NCBI RefSeq assembly: GCF_016584085.1
Contig: NZ_NRSJ01000001.1
Location: 216,361-280,360, forward strand
Length of the DNA stretch: 64,000 nucleotides
Direction: 5' to 3'
Source of the DNA: Halochromatium glycolicum
Lineage (GTDB): Bacteria; Pseudomonadota; Gammaproteobacteria; Chromatiales; Chromatiaceae
The notes under the pieces: generated by a model
What the model was told of the DNA's origin: nothing
The model's database searches: none
What the model saw: the letters and a program-made list of their open reading frames with translations, nothing else
Program-made: the position numbers and the translations under genes
In this document: positions 8,162 through 17,381 of the stretch, in pieces
How positions within the stretch are numbered: the first letter of the stretch is position 1
Layout of the letters: each line of letters opens with the position of its first letter

Positions 8162-9387
8162 GCGCAGGGAAGATGCCCGGCGTCTGCTGCCGGCAGCTGC
8201 ATCGTGATGCAGTGCAGGCTGCCGCCCTGGCGGATCAGCGCTCGGCAGTCGACCGGTTCGATCCGCCGGCCGGTAAAGCACTGCTGCAAGCGCTCGCAGG
8301 CCAGGGCGTCCGCTGGATCGCGATAGACCGGTACCAGCACCGCCCGGTTGATGATCAGGAAATTCGCGTAGCCCGCTGGCAGCCGCTGGCCTTCCGCGTC
8401 GAAGATCGGCCCCGGCTGCGGGAGCGGGACGAGCCGGTACGGCGCGCCGTTCTGCCGGCGCAGGCCGCGCAGCTCATCCGCCAAAAGCCTGAGTGACGCA
8501 TGATCCGGGTCGTTCGGATCATCGCTCGCCGCATAGCAGATGGTCTCCGGATCGCAGAAGCGCGCGAGGGTATCGATATGGCCGTCGGTGTCGTCGCCGC
8601 TGAGCTGGCCGTGCTCGAGCCAAAGGATGCGCGCGACGCCGAGCCGCTCTCGCAGCTCTTGCTCGATCGCTGCCGCGCTCCATCCGGGGTTGCGCGCCGG
8701 ATCGACGATGGTGCGGCGCACCGCGAGCAGCGTGCCGGCGCCGTCGCTCTCGACTGCGCCGCCCTCGAGCACCAGCGGACTCGACTCGAGGCGCGGGTGC
8801 GCTGAGGCGTTCGGGTGCGCCGTGGTCAGCGCCGCAAAGCCGCCGGCGGCGTGAATGGCCGCGGTGATCCGGTCGTCCAAAGCGGCCGGATACTTTCCAC
8901 CCCAACCGTTGAAGCCAAAATTGACTAGGACGCGGTCTTCGGTCCCGCCATCGATGACGGTGATCGGCCCATGGTCCCGCGCCCAGGTGTCGTTGCTCGG
9001 TGCGAGCGCGAACTGGATGCGGCCGTACAGGTTCTGGCCGCGCCCCTGCTGCACTGGGTCGCGCTGCACTGGGTCGCGCTGCACTGGGTCGCGCTGCAAT
9101 GGGTCCCGTTGCATTGGGTCGAGCTGCAATGGGTCGGGCTGATCGGGCGCGTCATTGACGCGGGTCCGCGGGCTGCTGGTCAGGTCGGCGAGCTGCGCCT
9201 GGACCGCGCGCTGATGCGCCTCATCACGACAGACGATCAGCAACCCCTGCTCGCGCGTGATCAGCTCCGCCAGGCGTCGGTAGACGGCTTCGACCGCATC
9301 GAGCTGCTCGGCCCAGTCGGTCTCGGCATGCGGCCAGGTCAGCATCACCGCCGCCTGCGGCTCCCATTCAGCCGGTAGACGACGCAT
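8158..9387 (-). CDS. aguA: agmatine deiminase (peptidyl-arginine deiminase family)
   Basis: Hydrolyses agmatine to N-carbamoylputrescine and ammonia in polyamine synthesis from arginine. Family motifs are intact: WEPQAAVMLTWPH at the N-terminus, NDTWARDHGP (about 132-141), VLEGGAVESDG, DTDGHIDTLARF with the catalytic His, and GGSLHCITMQLP with the nucleophilic Cys about 17 residues from the end. ATG at 9387 gives 409 residues, longer than the usual 340-370. The excess is an inserted pentapeptide repeat (about residues 84-113) in front of the first catalytic block. The gene lies 97 bp downstream of the glycerol-type binding protein on the same strand and could be co-transcribed. No aguB (carbamoylputrescine amidase) is visible in the window. 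Confidence 0.9.
   Translation of the reverse strand: MRRLPAEWEPQAAVMLTWPHAETDWAEQLDAVEAVYRRLAELITREQGLLIVCRDEAHQRAVQAQLADLTSSPRTRVNDAPDQPDPLQLDPMQRDPLQRDPVQRDPVQRDPVQQGRGQNLYGRIQFALAPSNDTWARDHGPITVIDGGTEDRVLVNFGFNGWGGKYPAALDDRITAAIHAAGGFAALTTAHPNASAHPRLESSPLVLEGGAVESDGAGTLLAVRRTIVDPARNPGWSAAAIEQELRERLGVARILWLEHGQLSGDDTDGHIDTLARFCDPETICYAASDDPNDPDHASLRLLADELRGLRRQNGAPYRLVPLPQPGPIFDAEGQRLPAGYANFLIINRAVLVPVYRDPADALACERLQQCFTGRRIEPVDCRALIRQGGSLHCITMQLPAADAGHLPCA
9048..9137. repeat. six tandem 15-bp repeats inside aguA
   Basis: Six consecutive 15-bp units of the form GCTGCACTGGGTCGC; the first three are identical and the next three diverge by a few bases. On the coding (minus) strand they encode the pentapeptide D-P-(V/L/M)-Q-R repeated in frame. 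The pattern of identical units on one side and diverged units on the other suggests recent slippage expansion. Confidence 0.9.
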
Positions 9388-9484
9388 CGCTAGACGCTGA
9401 TTCCGGACAGCATCGGCCGTGCGGCGGGCGTCTTGACGGGGCTGCGGATGTCGCTCTGCCATCCAGCTTGTTGTGGGCTCATAG

Positions 9485-11383
9485 TCAACCCCCTGACTTC
9501 CAACTTGCAATGAGGTTCCGGTAAGCAATGGTGCGCCCCGGCGGCTTCTCTTTTTCGAGCGGGGGTTTGGGAGAGCCCGGCCGGGCCAACCAACTGGCCG
9601 GATCTTGAGTCTCGGCCAGGATTGGCGCACAGCGCGCATCGGCGCTGGCTTGCTCCAGCCGCTGCAAGGTCTCGTCTTGGGCCTTCGCCAGATCGTCCAT
9701 GATCTCTTCTGGGCTCGCGCGCCCGCTCACCGCCTTGCCGATGCGCGTCCACCAGAGCTGGGCCAGCAGCGCATAGTCCGGCACATTGAGGCCGGTTGGG
9801 GTCCAAGCGGTGCGCGCCGGACTGCGATAGAACTCGACCAGCCCGCCGAGGCTCGGCGCGGCCTCGCTCATCGCATCGGAGCGGATGTCGCTGTCGCGGA
9901 ACGGCGTCAGCCCCACCAGGGTCTTCTTCAACGAGACCGTTTTGCAGACGCAGAACTGGGCGTAGAGCCAGGCCGCCTGCCGCCGCTTCAGCGGCGTGCT
10001 GGCCGGCAGGGTCCAGGCGCCGCAGTCCTGATAGCCGAGCTTCATGCCCGGCTCCCAGTAGGCCCCATGCGGCGAGGGGGCGACCCGCCACTTCGGCGTG
10101 CCGTCCGGATTCATGACCTGCGAGCCCGGGCGGACCAGCTCTGGTGTGAATGCGCTGTACCAGAACACCTGCTGGGCGATGTCGCCGCGGGCCGGCACAG
10201 GTCCGGCCTCGCTGAATGTCATCTGCTTGGCCTCGGGTGGCGCGAAGCGCTCGAGCCAGTCCAGATAGGTTCGCAGCCCATAGACCGCGGCCGGGCTGTT
10301 GGTCGCGCCACCGCGGCTGACCGAAGAGCCAACCGGGTGGCAGTCCTCGACGCGGATGCCCCACTCGTCGACCGGCCGGCCGTTCGGCAGACCCTCGTCG
10401 CCGACGCCGGCCATCGCCAGCCAAGCGTCGGTGAAACGCCAACCGAGGGACGGGTCGACCTTGGCATAGTCCATGTGTCCCCAAATACGCCGGCCGTCAA
10501 GTTCCTTGACCCGGTTGGTGAAGAAGTCGGCGATGTCCTCGTAGGCGCTCCAGTTCAGCGGCACGCCGAGCGGATAGCCATAGCGCGCCTCGAACGCGCG
10601 CTTGAGGTCCTCCCGCTCGAACCAGTCGTGACGGAACCAATAAAGGTTCGCGAACTGCTGATCCGGCAGCTGATAGAGCTTGCCCTCGGGACCGGTGGTG
10701 AAGGGCAGACCGATGAAGTCGTCCAGGTCCAGCGTCGGCAGTGTAACCGCGGCGCCCTCACCGCTGATCCAGTCCGAGATCGGCACCACCGCCTTGTTTC
10801 GGCTGTGGGTGCCGATGAAATCGGCGTCGTTGATATAGGCGTCATAGAGGTTACGGCCGGTGCGCGTCTGCTGGCGCAGACGCTCGACCAACTCTCCCTC
10901 ATGCAGCAGATCATGCTGGACGCGGATGCCGGTGATCTCGAAGAACGCGCGGGCCAGGAAGCGCTGTTCGTAGACGTGGGTTGGGATGGTCTCGGAGGCG
11001 ATATGGATGCGCTCACCGCTGAACGGCCTCGCCTGCTGGATGAAGAAGGCCATCTCGGCCAGCTGCTCCGGCTCGCTCAGCGTCGAGGGCTGAAACTCGC
11101 CGCGGACCCAGCGGCGGGCGGCGGCCGCGCGCTGGGGCTCGAGCTCGCCGAGAGGGGCAACGCCCGGGCGCGCGCTAGCGAACTCTGCGGCGCCGGGGAC
11201 CTGGCGCCACGGCCAGGCGGCAGCACCGAGCGCCGCAGCGATGAGGAGCTGCCGGCGCTTGCGATCGGCGACGGAGGCATGGGGAGCCTCGGCGCTCGCT
11301 GTACGACGTTGCTCGCCCGGGCCGGCGCCTTTGGGATTGCGAGCGCCGTCGCCGCTGGCGTGATCGCGCTGGCGATGGCTCAT
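9485..11383 (-). CDS. ABC-type substrate-binding protein, GlpV-like (orphan)
   Basis: A 632-residue extracytoplasmic solute-binding protein resembling the large carbohydrate/glycerol-binding proteins typified by rhizobial GlpV. A twin-arginine-like signal (DRKRRQLLIAAALGAAAWPW, RR at 43-44) is preceded by an unusually long polar N-region. The mature part has typical SBP text such as ETIPTHVYEQRF, PFTTGPEGKLYQLPDQQFAN, GAYWEPGMKLGYQDCGAWTL and CVCKTVSLKKTLVGLTPFRDSD. Its ATG overlaps the stop of the upstream aquaglyceroporin by 4 nt, implying translational coupling. No ABC permease or ATPase gene is present on either side, which is unusual. Role in glycerol or polyol capture is inferred from position after glpK-glpD-aquaporin. 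Confidence 0.8.
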   Translation of the reverse strand: MSHRQRDHASGDGARNPKGAGPGEQRRTASAEAPHASVADRKRRQLLIAAALGAAAWPWRQVPGAAEFASARPGVAPLGELEPQRAAAARRWVRGEFQPSTLSEPEQLAEMAFFIQQARPFSGERIHIASETIPTHVYEQRFLARAFFEITGIRVQHDLLHEGELVERLRQQTRTGRNLYDAYINDADFIGTHSRNKAVVPISDWISGEGAAVTLPTLDLDDFIGLPFTTGPEGKLYQLPDQQFANLYWFRHDWFEREDLKRAFEARYGYPLGVPLNWSAYEDIADFFTNRVKELDGRRIWGHMDYAKVDPSLGWRFTDAWLAMAGVGDEGLPNGRPVDEWGIRVEDCHPVGSSVSRGGATNSPAAVYGLRTYLDWLERFAPPEAKQMTFSEAGPVPARGDIAQQVFWYSAFTPELVRPGSQVMNPDGTPKWRVAPSPHGAYWEPGMKLGYQDCGAWTLPASTPLKRRQAAWLYAQFCVCKTVSLKKTLVGLTPFRDSDIRSDAMSEAAPSLGGLVEFYRSPARTAWTPTGLNVPDYALLAQLWWTRIGKAVSGRASPEEIMDDLAKAQDETLQRLEQASADARCAPILAETQDPASWLARPGSPKPPLEKEKPPGRTIAYRNLIASWKSGG

Positions 11384-12114
11384 CGGAACTGCACGCTGGT
11401 CGGGTCTGCCAGCAGCAGATAAAGGCCGGCGGCCAGCGCGGCGCCGATCAGCGGTCCCACCACCGGTACCCAGGCATAGCTCCAGTCGCTATCGCGTTTG
11501 CCGCCGGGCATCGGCAGCAGGGCATGGACGATGCGCGGCCCGAGATCGCGCGCCGGGTTGATCGCATAGCCGGTGGTGCCGCCGAGGCTCAGGCCGATCG
11601 CCAGCACCAGCAGACCGACCGGCAGCGCGTCGAGCGCGCCGAGCCCGAAGACCGAGACCGCCAAGAACAGCACCGCGAACACCAGCACGAAGGTGCCGAC
11701 GATCTCCGAGATCAGGTTCGAGACCGGATCGCGCACTGCCGGCGCGGTGCAGAAGCAGGCCAGTTTCAGGTCCTGATCCTCGGTGCGGGCGAAATGCGGA
11801 CGATACATCAGCCAGACCAGCGTCGAGCCGAGCATCGCGCCGAGGAACTGGGCGGCGACGTAGCCGGGCACCAGCGCCCAGTCGAACTTGTCGGCGATCG
11901 CCAGACCGACTGAGACGGCCGGATTGATATGGGCGCCGCTGAATGACGCCATCGTGAACACCGCGACGAACACCGCCATGCCCCAGCCCCAGGTGATGAC
12001 GATCCAGCCGGCGCCGTTCCCCTTGGTGCCGTTGAGCACGACATTCGCCACCACCCCGTTGCCGAGTAGCATCAGCAGGGCGGTGCCAAGCAATTCGGCG
12101 AGAAATGGCGTCAT
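11380..12114 (-). CDS. glpF: MIP-family aquaglyceroporin (GlpF-like)
   Basis: Inner-membrane channel for glycerol. Six membrane segments and two half-helices carry the NPA boxes GAHINPAVSVGLAI and GYAINPARDLGPRI. The Asp after the second NPAR is the mark of glycerol facilitators as opposed to strict water channels. ATG at 12114 begins MTPFLAELLGTALLM, the normal start of the family; the frame is open further upstream to 12249 but that part is not membrane-protein-like. 244 residues is slightly short for GlpF (about 280). It lies in the minus-strand order glpK, glpD, this gene, binding protein. Its end overlaps the next gene by ATGA. Confidence 0.92.
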   Translation of the reverse strand: MTPFLAELLGTALLMLLGNGVVANVVLNGTKGNGAGWIVITWGWGMAVFVAVFTMASFSGAHINPAVSVGLAIADKFDWALVPGYVAAQFLGAMLGSTLVWLMYRPHFARTEDQDLKLACFCTAPAVRDPVSNLISEIVGTFVLVFAVLFLAVSVFGLGALDALPVGLLVLAIGLSLGGTTGYAINPARDLGPRIVHALLPMPGGKRDSDWSYAWVPVVGPLIGAALAAGLYLLLADPTSVQFR

Positions 12115-12353
12115 GGGCGAGTCCTCAGGATCATCGTTCTTGCTACCGCTCTTTTGAGTCCGTCCGGCCTGCCGACCTGTAGATTCAGCGTGCGCAAAGC
12201 CTAGGCCCTCTTTGCTCAACCTTGGTGGCGCGGCGCGCGATCCGGCCAAGTCGCGCCACGCACGCGGGCCTCTCTTTCAGAGCGCCGATGCGCGCGCATT
12301 GGTGCTCGGTCCGAAATGCCTCTGAAGGGCGGGTGGGCCGGCGATGGGACAGC

Positions 12354-14036
12354 TCAGGCCTCGGGCTGCTCCGACTGCGCCGGGGTGATCCGGCAATCCT
12401 CACAGAAATACTCGTCGTAGCGCGCCTGCGCCTGCGCCTCGCCGAACAGGATGGCGCAGGCCTCCATCAGGCCCTCGGCCTCCTGGATGGTCTGACGTGG
12501 CACCACCAACGCGATCTTCGACCGCCGCCGCAGGAAGTCCTCGAGCTTGACGATCATCTCCTGACGTTTGGCCAGCTGGATCTCGCAGCGCAGATAGTCG
12601 GTGCCCTTGATCAGCACCTCGGCCTGGCGCGGGTCTTCGCGGATCTGCGCAAGCAGCTCGAACGCCTGTTGATCGTAGCGGCGCCACAGCCGGCTCGAGA
12701 GCGGCTCGATCGACTCCGGCGCCGTGTAGCTGTCGAGATCCATCAGCCGCGCCTGGTGCATGTACTCCTCGTAGACCGACCGATGCGGCTCGCCATACCA
12801 GCGATAGCGCGGATGCGGCAGCTTGATCCCGAGCTCGGCAGCGATTGCCGAGACCTCGTTACCCACATTGACGCAGTCGGTCAGCTTGCCGCCGTAGATC
12901 GAGACATGCGCCTGGTCGTGATCGACATCGATCTCATGCTTGCGCGAGAGCTGCATCCAGTCGCGCTCGGCGCCTGCACCGTCGCCGCCATCGCCACCGT
13001 TGTTGCGCTCAGGCGTGCGCTTGACCACGAGCGGCCGCACGCCGCAGCGCTCGGCGATGATGTCCTCCCGGGTCAGCGGCCGCTTCAGGTCGAGGCGCTT
13101 GTTGATGTTCTCGAGCACGAAGTCGCGGTCGTCGTCGGAGACCTCGGTGAACGGGCTCTCGACCCGGGTGTCGGTCGTGCCGATGCAGGTCCGCACCCCC
13201 ATCGGGATCACGAAGAACAGCCGCCCATCATCGGCGAAGAAGGTCAGGATGTGCTGCTGTTCCGTGACCTGCGGCACGATCAGATGGATGCCCTTTGAGA
13301 AGAGGTGCTGATGCTCGGTCTGCTCGCCGCTGTGCTGATTGAGCTCATCAACGAAGGGGCCGGCCGCGTTGACCAGCATCTTCGATCGGATCTGAAAGGT
13401 CTGGCCGCTCTGCGTATCGCGCGCCTCGGTGATCCAGAGATCAGCCTCGCGCCTTGAGCCCAGCGCCTCGACATAGTTCGCGGCGATGGTGCCGCGGTCC
13501 ATCGCCGCGCGCACGAACTGGAAGACGAAGCGCGAGTCGTTGTCGTGCAGGTAGGCATCCGAATACTCGAAGCCGCCGGCCGCCTTACTGGTATTGACGA
13601 CCGGCTCCTCGCGTTCGATGCGGGCCTTACTCAGCAGCCGCGGGATGCGCGTGTAGCCGTTGCCGAACAGCCAATAGACCCAGGTGCCGAGCCACAGGAA
13701 CAGCGGCGAGAAGCGGAACCCTTTGTCGATGGTGGCGAAGAAGCGGATCTCCTGCACCCGGCTCGGGTAACTGTCGATCAGATGATTGCGGCTCAGACAC
13801 AGCTTGCGCACCAGCCCGTAATCGCCGCTCTCCAGATACTTGATCCCCCCCCAGGCGAGATTCGACGACTGCTGACTGGTGAAGCCGGCGAAATCGCGCT
13901 GATCGATCAGCGCGACGCTCGCCCCCTTCCCGGAGAGCGCCGCCGCCGAGACCGCGCCGTTGATCCCGCCGCCGATGATCAGCGCATCAAAGACAGGCTC
14001 CCGCAACTTGGCGATATTGCTATCCCGCAGACCCAT
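12354..14036 (-). CDS. glpD: glycerol-3-phosphate dehydrogenase (FAD-dependent)
   Basis: Membrane-associated flavoenzyme that oxidises sn-glycerol 3-phosphate to dihydroxyacetone phosphate and feeds electrons to quinone. The FAD-binding Rossmann motif FDALIIGGGINGAVSAAAL is near the N-terminus, with FTSQQSSNLAWGGIKYLE and ERCGVRPLVV further on. The C-terminal DAO_C-type helical domain ends in a Cys pair separated by three residues (CEDCRITP). ATG at 14036 is chosen because AAGGGGGAA lies just before it; the GTG at 14051 falls inside that ribosome site. About 560 residues, normal for aerobic GlpD. Part of the glpK-glpD-glpF set. Confidence 0.94.
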   Translation of the reverse strand: MGLRDSNIAKLREPVFDALIIGGGINGAVSAAALSGKGASVALIDQRDFAGFTSQQSSNLAWGGIKYLESGDYGLVRKLCLSRNHLIDSYPSRVQEIRFFATIDKGFRFSPLFLWLGTWVYWLFGNGYTRIPRLLSKARIEREEPVVNTSKAAGGFEYSDAYLHDNDSRFVFQFVRAAMDRGTIAANYVEALGSRREADLWITEARDTQSGQTFQIRSKMLVNAAGPFVDELNQHSGEQTEHQHLFSKGIHLIVPQVTEQQHILTFFADDGRLFFVIPMGVRTCIGTTDTRVESPFTEVSDDDRDFVLENINKRLDLKRPLTREDIIAERCGVRPLVVKRTPERNNGGDGGDGAGAERDWMQLSRKHEIDVDHDQAHVSIYGGKLTDCVNVGNEVSAIAAELGIKLPHPRYRWYGEPHRSVYEEYMHQARLMDLDSYTAPESIEPLSSRLWRRYDQQAFELLAQIREDPRQAEVLIKGTDYLRCEIQLAKRQEMIVKLEDFLRRRSKIALVVPRQTIQEAEGLMEACAILFGEAQAQARYDEYFCEDCRITPAQSEQPEA

Positions 14037-14054
14037 CGCTTCCCCCTTCACCCG

Positions 14055-14114
14055 TCAAACTTCCCACTTCAAACTTCCCCCTCTTCACCCTTCAAACTTC
14101 TCACTTCAAACTTC
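14055..14114. repeat. short direct repeats in the glpK-glpD spacer
   Basis: TCAAACTTC occurs four times (14055, 14069, 14092 and 14106) within 60 bp, embedded in CT-rich DNA. On the transcribed strand this reads as repeated GAAGTTTGA. The last copy overlaps the glpK stop codon, and the first lies next to the glpD ribosome site. It may be slippage debris or may act on translation of glpD. Confidence 0.7.
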
Positions 14115-15614
14115 CACCGCCCAGCCCTTGGCCAGCTCCACCGCTCGGTGCCAGCGCTTGAACAGCTTCTCACGCTTGGCATCATCGATGCGCGGGCGGT
14201 AGCGCACATCGAGCGCCCACTGCTCGGCGATCTCGTCCCGGCTCTCCCAGAACCCGACCGCGAGACCAGCCAGATAGGCGGAGCCGAGCGCGGTGGTCTC
14301 GACGATGCTCGGCACCTCCACCGGCACGCCGAGGATGTCGGACTGGAACTGCATCAGCACGCTGTTCACCGATGCACCGCCGTCACAGCGCAGTTCCTTG
14401 AGCTGGATGCCCGAGTCGCGCTCCATCGCCTCGATCACGTCACGGGTCTGATAGGCCATGCTCTCGAGCACTGCGCGCGCGATATGGCCGCGGCTGGTCC
14501 CGCGCGTGATCCCGATCAGCAGTCCGCGCGCGTAGGGGTCCCAGTGCGGCGCGCCCAGACCGACCAGTGCCGGCACGAAGTAGACATCCTCGTTCTCGGG
14601 CACCGAGCGCGCCAGCTCACGCGTCTCCTTTGCGTGCTCGATCATCTTGAGCCCGTCGCGCAGCCACTGCACCGCCGAGCCGGTCACGAATATCGCGCCC
14701 TCGAGCGCGTACTCGACCGGCTGGTCGCCGACACCCCAGGCGATCGTGGTCAGCAATTGCTCGTTGCTGCTCACCGCCTCGGTGCCGGTGTTCATCAGTA
14801 CGAACGAGCCGGTACCATAGGTGTTCTTCGCCATCCCGCGCTGATAGCAGGCCTGACCGAAGAGCGCCGCCTGCTGGTCACCGGCGATCCCGGCCACCGG
14901 AATGCCGCGCGTGCCGAAGAACATCTGTGGATCGGTCTCGCCATAGACCTCAGACGATGGGCGCACCTCGGGCAGCATCACGGCCGGGATATCCAACAGC
15001 TCCAGCAATTCATCATCCCACTGCAGCGCGCGGATGTTGTAGAGCATGGTCCGTGACGCGTTGGAATAGTCGGTGATGTGGCGCTTGCCGCCGGTCAGAC
15101 GGAACACCAGCCAGGAGTCGATGGTGCCGAAGCAGACCTCGCCGCGAGCTGCCCGCTCGCGCAGGCCCGGCCTGTTGTCCAGCATCCATTTGACCTTGGT
15201 GCCGGAGAAGTACGGGTCGATCACCAGCCCGGTCTTGCGCTGGACCAGCTCGGCGTGGCCCTGGGCCTTGAGCTCATCGCAATAGGGCGCGGTGCGCCGA
15301 TCCTGCCAGACGATCGCATGACCGAGCGGCTTGCCGCTCGCCCGCTCCCAGAGCACTGCGGTCTCGCGCTGATTGGTGATGCCGATCGCCTGGATGTCGT
15401 TGGCCGCAACGTTGCCGGCGCGCAGTGCATCGGCGATCACCTTCATCGTGACCACGATGATCTCTTCGGCATCGTGCTCCACCCAGCCCGGCTTCGGGTA
15501 ATGCTGGGTGAACTCGGAGTAAGCGCGGGCGCGGATCTGGCCCGCGTGGTCGAAGATCAGCACCGTCGTCCCGGTGGTGCCTTGGTCGATCGACAGGATG
15601 ACGCCGTCTTTCAT
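14106..15614 (-). CDS. glpK: glycerol kinase
   Basis: Phosphorylates glycerol with ATP, trapping what the facilitator admits. FGGY-family kinase of 502 residues, the usual length. The N-terminus has [15 protein letters not shown]. The substrate region contains [17 protein letters not shown], and the second domain has [14 protein letters not shown] and [14 protein letters not shown]. The C-terminus carries the family signature around [20 protein letters not shown] strong AAGGAGG lies 6 nt before the ATG. First gene of the apparent glpK-glpD-glpF-binding protein operon. No GlpR repressor gene is visible here. Confidence 0.97.
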   Translation of the reverse strand: MKDGVILSIDQGTTGTTVLIFDHAGQIRARAYSEFTQHYPKPGWVEHDAEEIIVVTMKVIADALRAGNVAANDIQAIGITNQRETAVLWERASGKPLGHAIVWQDRRTAPYCDELKAQGHAELVQRKTGLVIDPYFSGTKVKWMLDNRPGLRERAARGEVCFGTIDSWLVFRLTGGKRHITDYSNASRTMLYNIRALQWDDELLELLDIPAVMLPEVRPSSEVYGETDPQMFFGTRGIPVAGIAGDQQAALFGQACYQRGMAKNTYGTGSFVLMNTGTEAVSSNEQLLTTIAWGVGDQPVEYALEGAIFVTGSAVQWLRDGLKMIEHAKETRELARSVPENEDVYFVPALVGLGAPHWDPYARGLLIGITRGTSRGHIARAVLESMAYQTRDVIEAMERDSGIQLKELRCDGGASVNSVLMQFQSDILGVPVEVPSIVETTALGSAYLAGLAVGFWESRDEIAEQWALDVRYRPRIDDAKREKLFKRWHRAVELAKGWAVEV

Positions 15615-15749
15615 CAGGGCCTCCTTCAGTGGTGTCGGCCGCCTGGTGCGTGTCGGGGCCGTTGTGGTGTCTCGCGCTCGGTGTTGGTTAGGCGACAGAG
15701 GGGTGTTGAAGGGCTTGGTTTGTTTCTTCTCGAGTTTGGCGCGCGGGCG

Positions 15750-16358
15750 TCAGGCGCTAACGGACCCGCCTCCCGCACGCCGCTGCTTGCCGGAACGGCG
15801 CGCGGCCAATGCGATGAACAGGTAGGACCAGCCGTTGAAGATCAGCTCGATCGCGATGAACAGCCCGATGATGAACAAGCCCGACTGGGGCCATTCGGCT
15901 AGGATCAGGCCGCCAAGCAGGAGCGAGATCAGCCCCGAGACCAGCGGCCACCACCAGCCCTTCGCTGGCTTAACCTGGAACGCCATGATCGCGCGCAGGA
16001 TACCCACTGCGATGAACATCGAGCCGAGCAGCAGCGTCAGCGACACCGCCGCCAGCGTTGGGTGCAGCGTCATGTAGACACCGGCGGCGACATAGAGCAG
16101 CGCGATCAGCACATGCCAAGCCGTACTCTTCCAGCCGTTGCATTTGAGCGCGTCGAGCAACTGGAAGACCCCGCCGACGATCAGCAGGGCCGCGAAGAAC
16201 ACGATCGCGAGCTCGGTCAGCATGAAGGTCATCCCAAGGCCGATGGTGCCGAGGATGATCGACAGCAGCCCGAAGGCAAGCAACCAGCCCCAGTTCTTCT
16301 CGAGGTCGCCAAACGGTGGAATCGGCGCGACGGATGGGTTGGTGTTCATGTCGGTCAT
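15750..16358 (-). CDS. HdeD family membrane protein
   Basis: A 202-residue integral membrane protein of the HdeD/DUF308 family, linked to acid resistance in enterobacteria and to general stress in many others. Six hydrophobic helices are visible as three repeated pairs, with family-typical spacing (WGWLLAFGLLSIILGTIGL, VLIALLYVAAGVYMTLHP, LVSGLISLLLGGLILAEWP). The tail is basic and Gly-rich. The start may be ATG 16358 or ATG 16349; neither has a strong ribosome site. It lies 135 bp upstream of glpK on the same strand. The function in this organism is not known. Confidence 0.88.
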   Translation of the reverse strand: MTDMNTNPSVAPIPPFGDLEKNWGWLLAFGLLSIILGTIGLGMTFMLTELAIVFFAALLIVGGVFQLLDALKCNGWKSTAWHVLIALLYVAAGVYMTLHPTLAAVSLTLLLGSMFIAVGILRAIMAFQVKPAKGWWWPLVSGLISLLLGGLILAEWPQSGLFIIGLFIAIELIFNGWSYLFIALAARRSGKQRRAGGGSVSA

Positions 16359-17381
16359 GTGTTGCTCTACTGTAGATGGTGGTCAAGACGGGGACGGGAC
16401 AGCTGATGGTAAGCGATTCCGGCAAGCACTGGCTCGCTCGATCGCTGCGGCTGGATCATCCTTCAAACACAGTGGCTCTCTTCGAACTCTCGGATCAGGC
16501 GAAGCTAGCCACTGACAAGCCGTTACCTCTCGGCGACGAAGCGCCACCTGCAGGTGCGTTCTGCAAAGCAGGCCCCGCCAGACAGAGCGCGTTCATCTTA
16601 GCCTTGAGCGCTACGGGTACGACGTCGCAGTGCATCAAGGGCAAGTTGCAGTCACCGAAAGCGGAAGGTGGGGCCAGCATGGCGCAAGCCGGTGAGTGCG
16701 GTACGAGAGACGGGCGCCGATGCTTTCCCCATTTGTCGCTAACCCCATAATCCGTATTAAGGCGAAGTGAAATTTTCCGTTGTTCCTTACCAAGCATTGC
16801 TGGCTGAACAACTACCACCGTCCGATTCCGGCACGGTTTGCGGAGTTCCTGGAGCGGAATGGCAACTCGGAGGCTGTAGCGGCTATTGCCGAGGCCAAAG
16901 ACAGCGAGATCGCCGTCTACAAAAGCAACGCGGCATAGACACGAGCTGCGGCTCTTACATCGCAAGAAGAGTTTCCTAATCATGGACCGTCAGCAGCGTG
17001 ACCGCGGCCGTGTTCGTCTTGCCGCTGGCCGCCTTCTAGCCACCATCTGGGTGGCGGCTGAACGCTCAGACTGTGATGGAGTTCAAGAATTTACCTTAGA
17101 CGCCTGGGCACAGGGCACAATCTAGGGCTGGGCCTTGCGCCACCATACCAACAAACCGTCAGTCGTTGGAGGCATCGTCAACATTCTGAGCCCGTCACCC
17201 TTGAGCTCGATGCCGGTGGCTTCACCGACCTGTTACCGCTATCACATACTGCGTCACAACAACTGCCTATAATTTATCAATTACTGAGCAGCTCGATCTA
17301 TGCCAGGGTCCCTTTGCCCTTCTGCAAACCCTTGGCTCTTTACAGTGTTTTTTTTTGATCAACGACTTTGTGAGTTACAGC
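16359..17381. other. about 1 kb without a supportable gene
   Basis: Several short frames exist on both strands, but none has recognisable family motifs. A + strand frame near 16796-16937 (ending KDSEIAVYKSNAA before TAG) has protein-like composition but no start codon, so it may be a gene remnant. A TATAAT at 17268-17273 could be a -10 box for the glycosidase gene at 17382, but no good -35 is seen. The stretch separates the glycerol region from the polysaccharide cluster and coincides with a fall in GC content. Confidence 0.5.

Noticed and set aside
9048..9137. CRISPR-like array
   Set aside because: Units are contiguous 15-mers without spacers and lie in frame inside aguA; it is a coding tandem repeat. 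No CRISPR array was seen anywhere in the window.
16495..16983. 162-residue minus-strand ORF in the 16.4-17.4 kb gap
   Set aside because: No recognisable motif, odd composition, and competing open frames on the other strand; not supportable.
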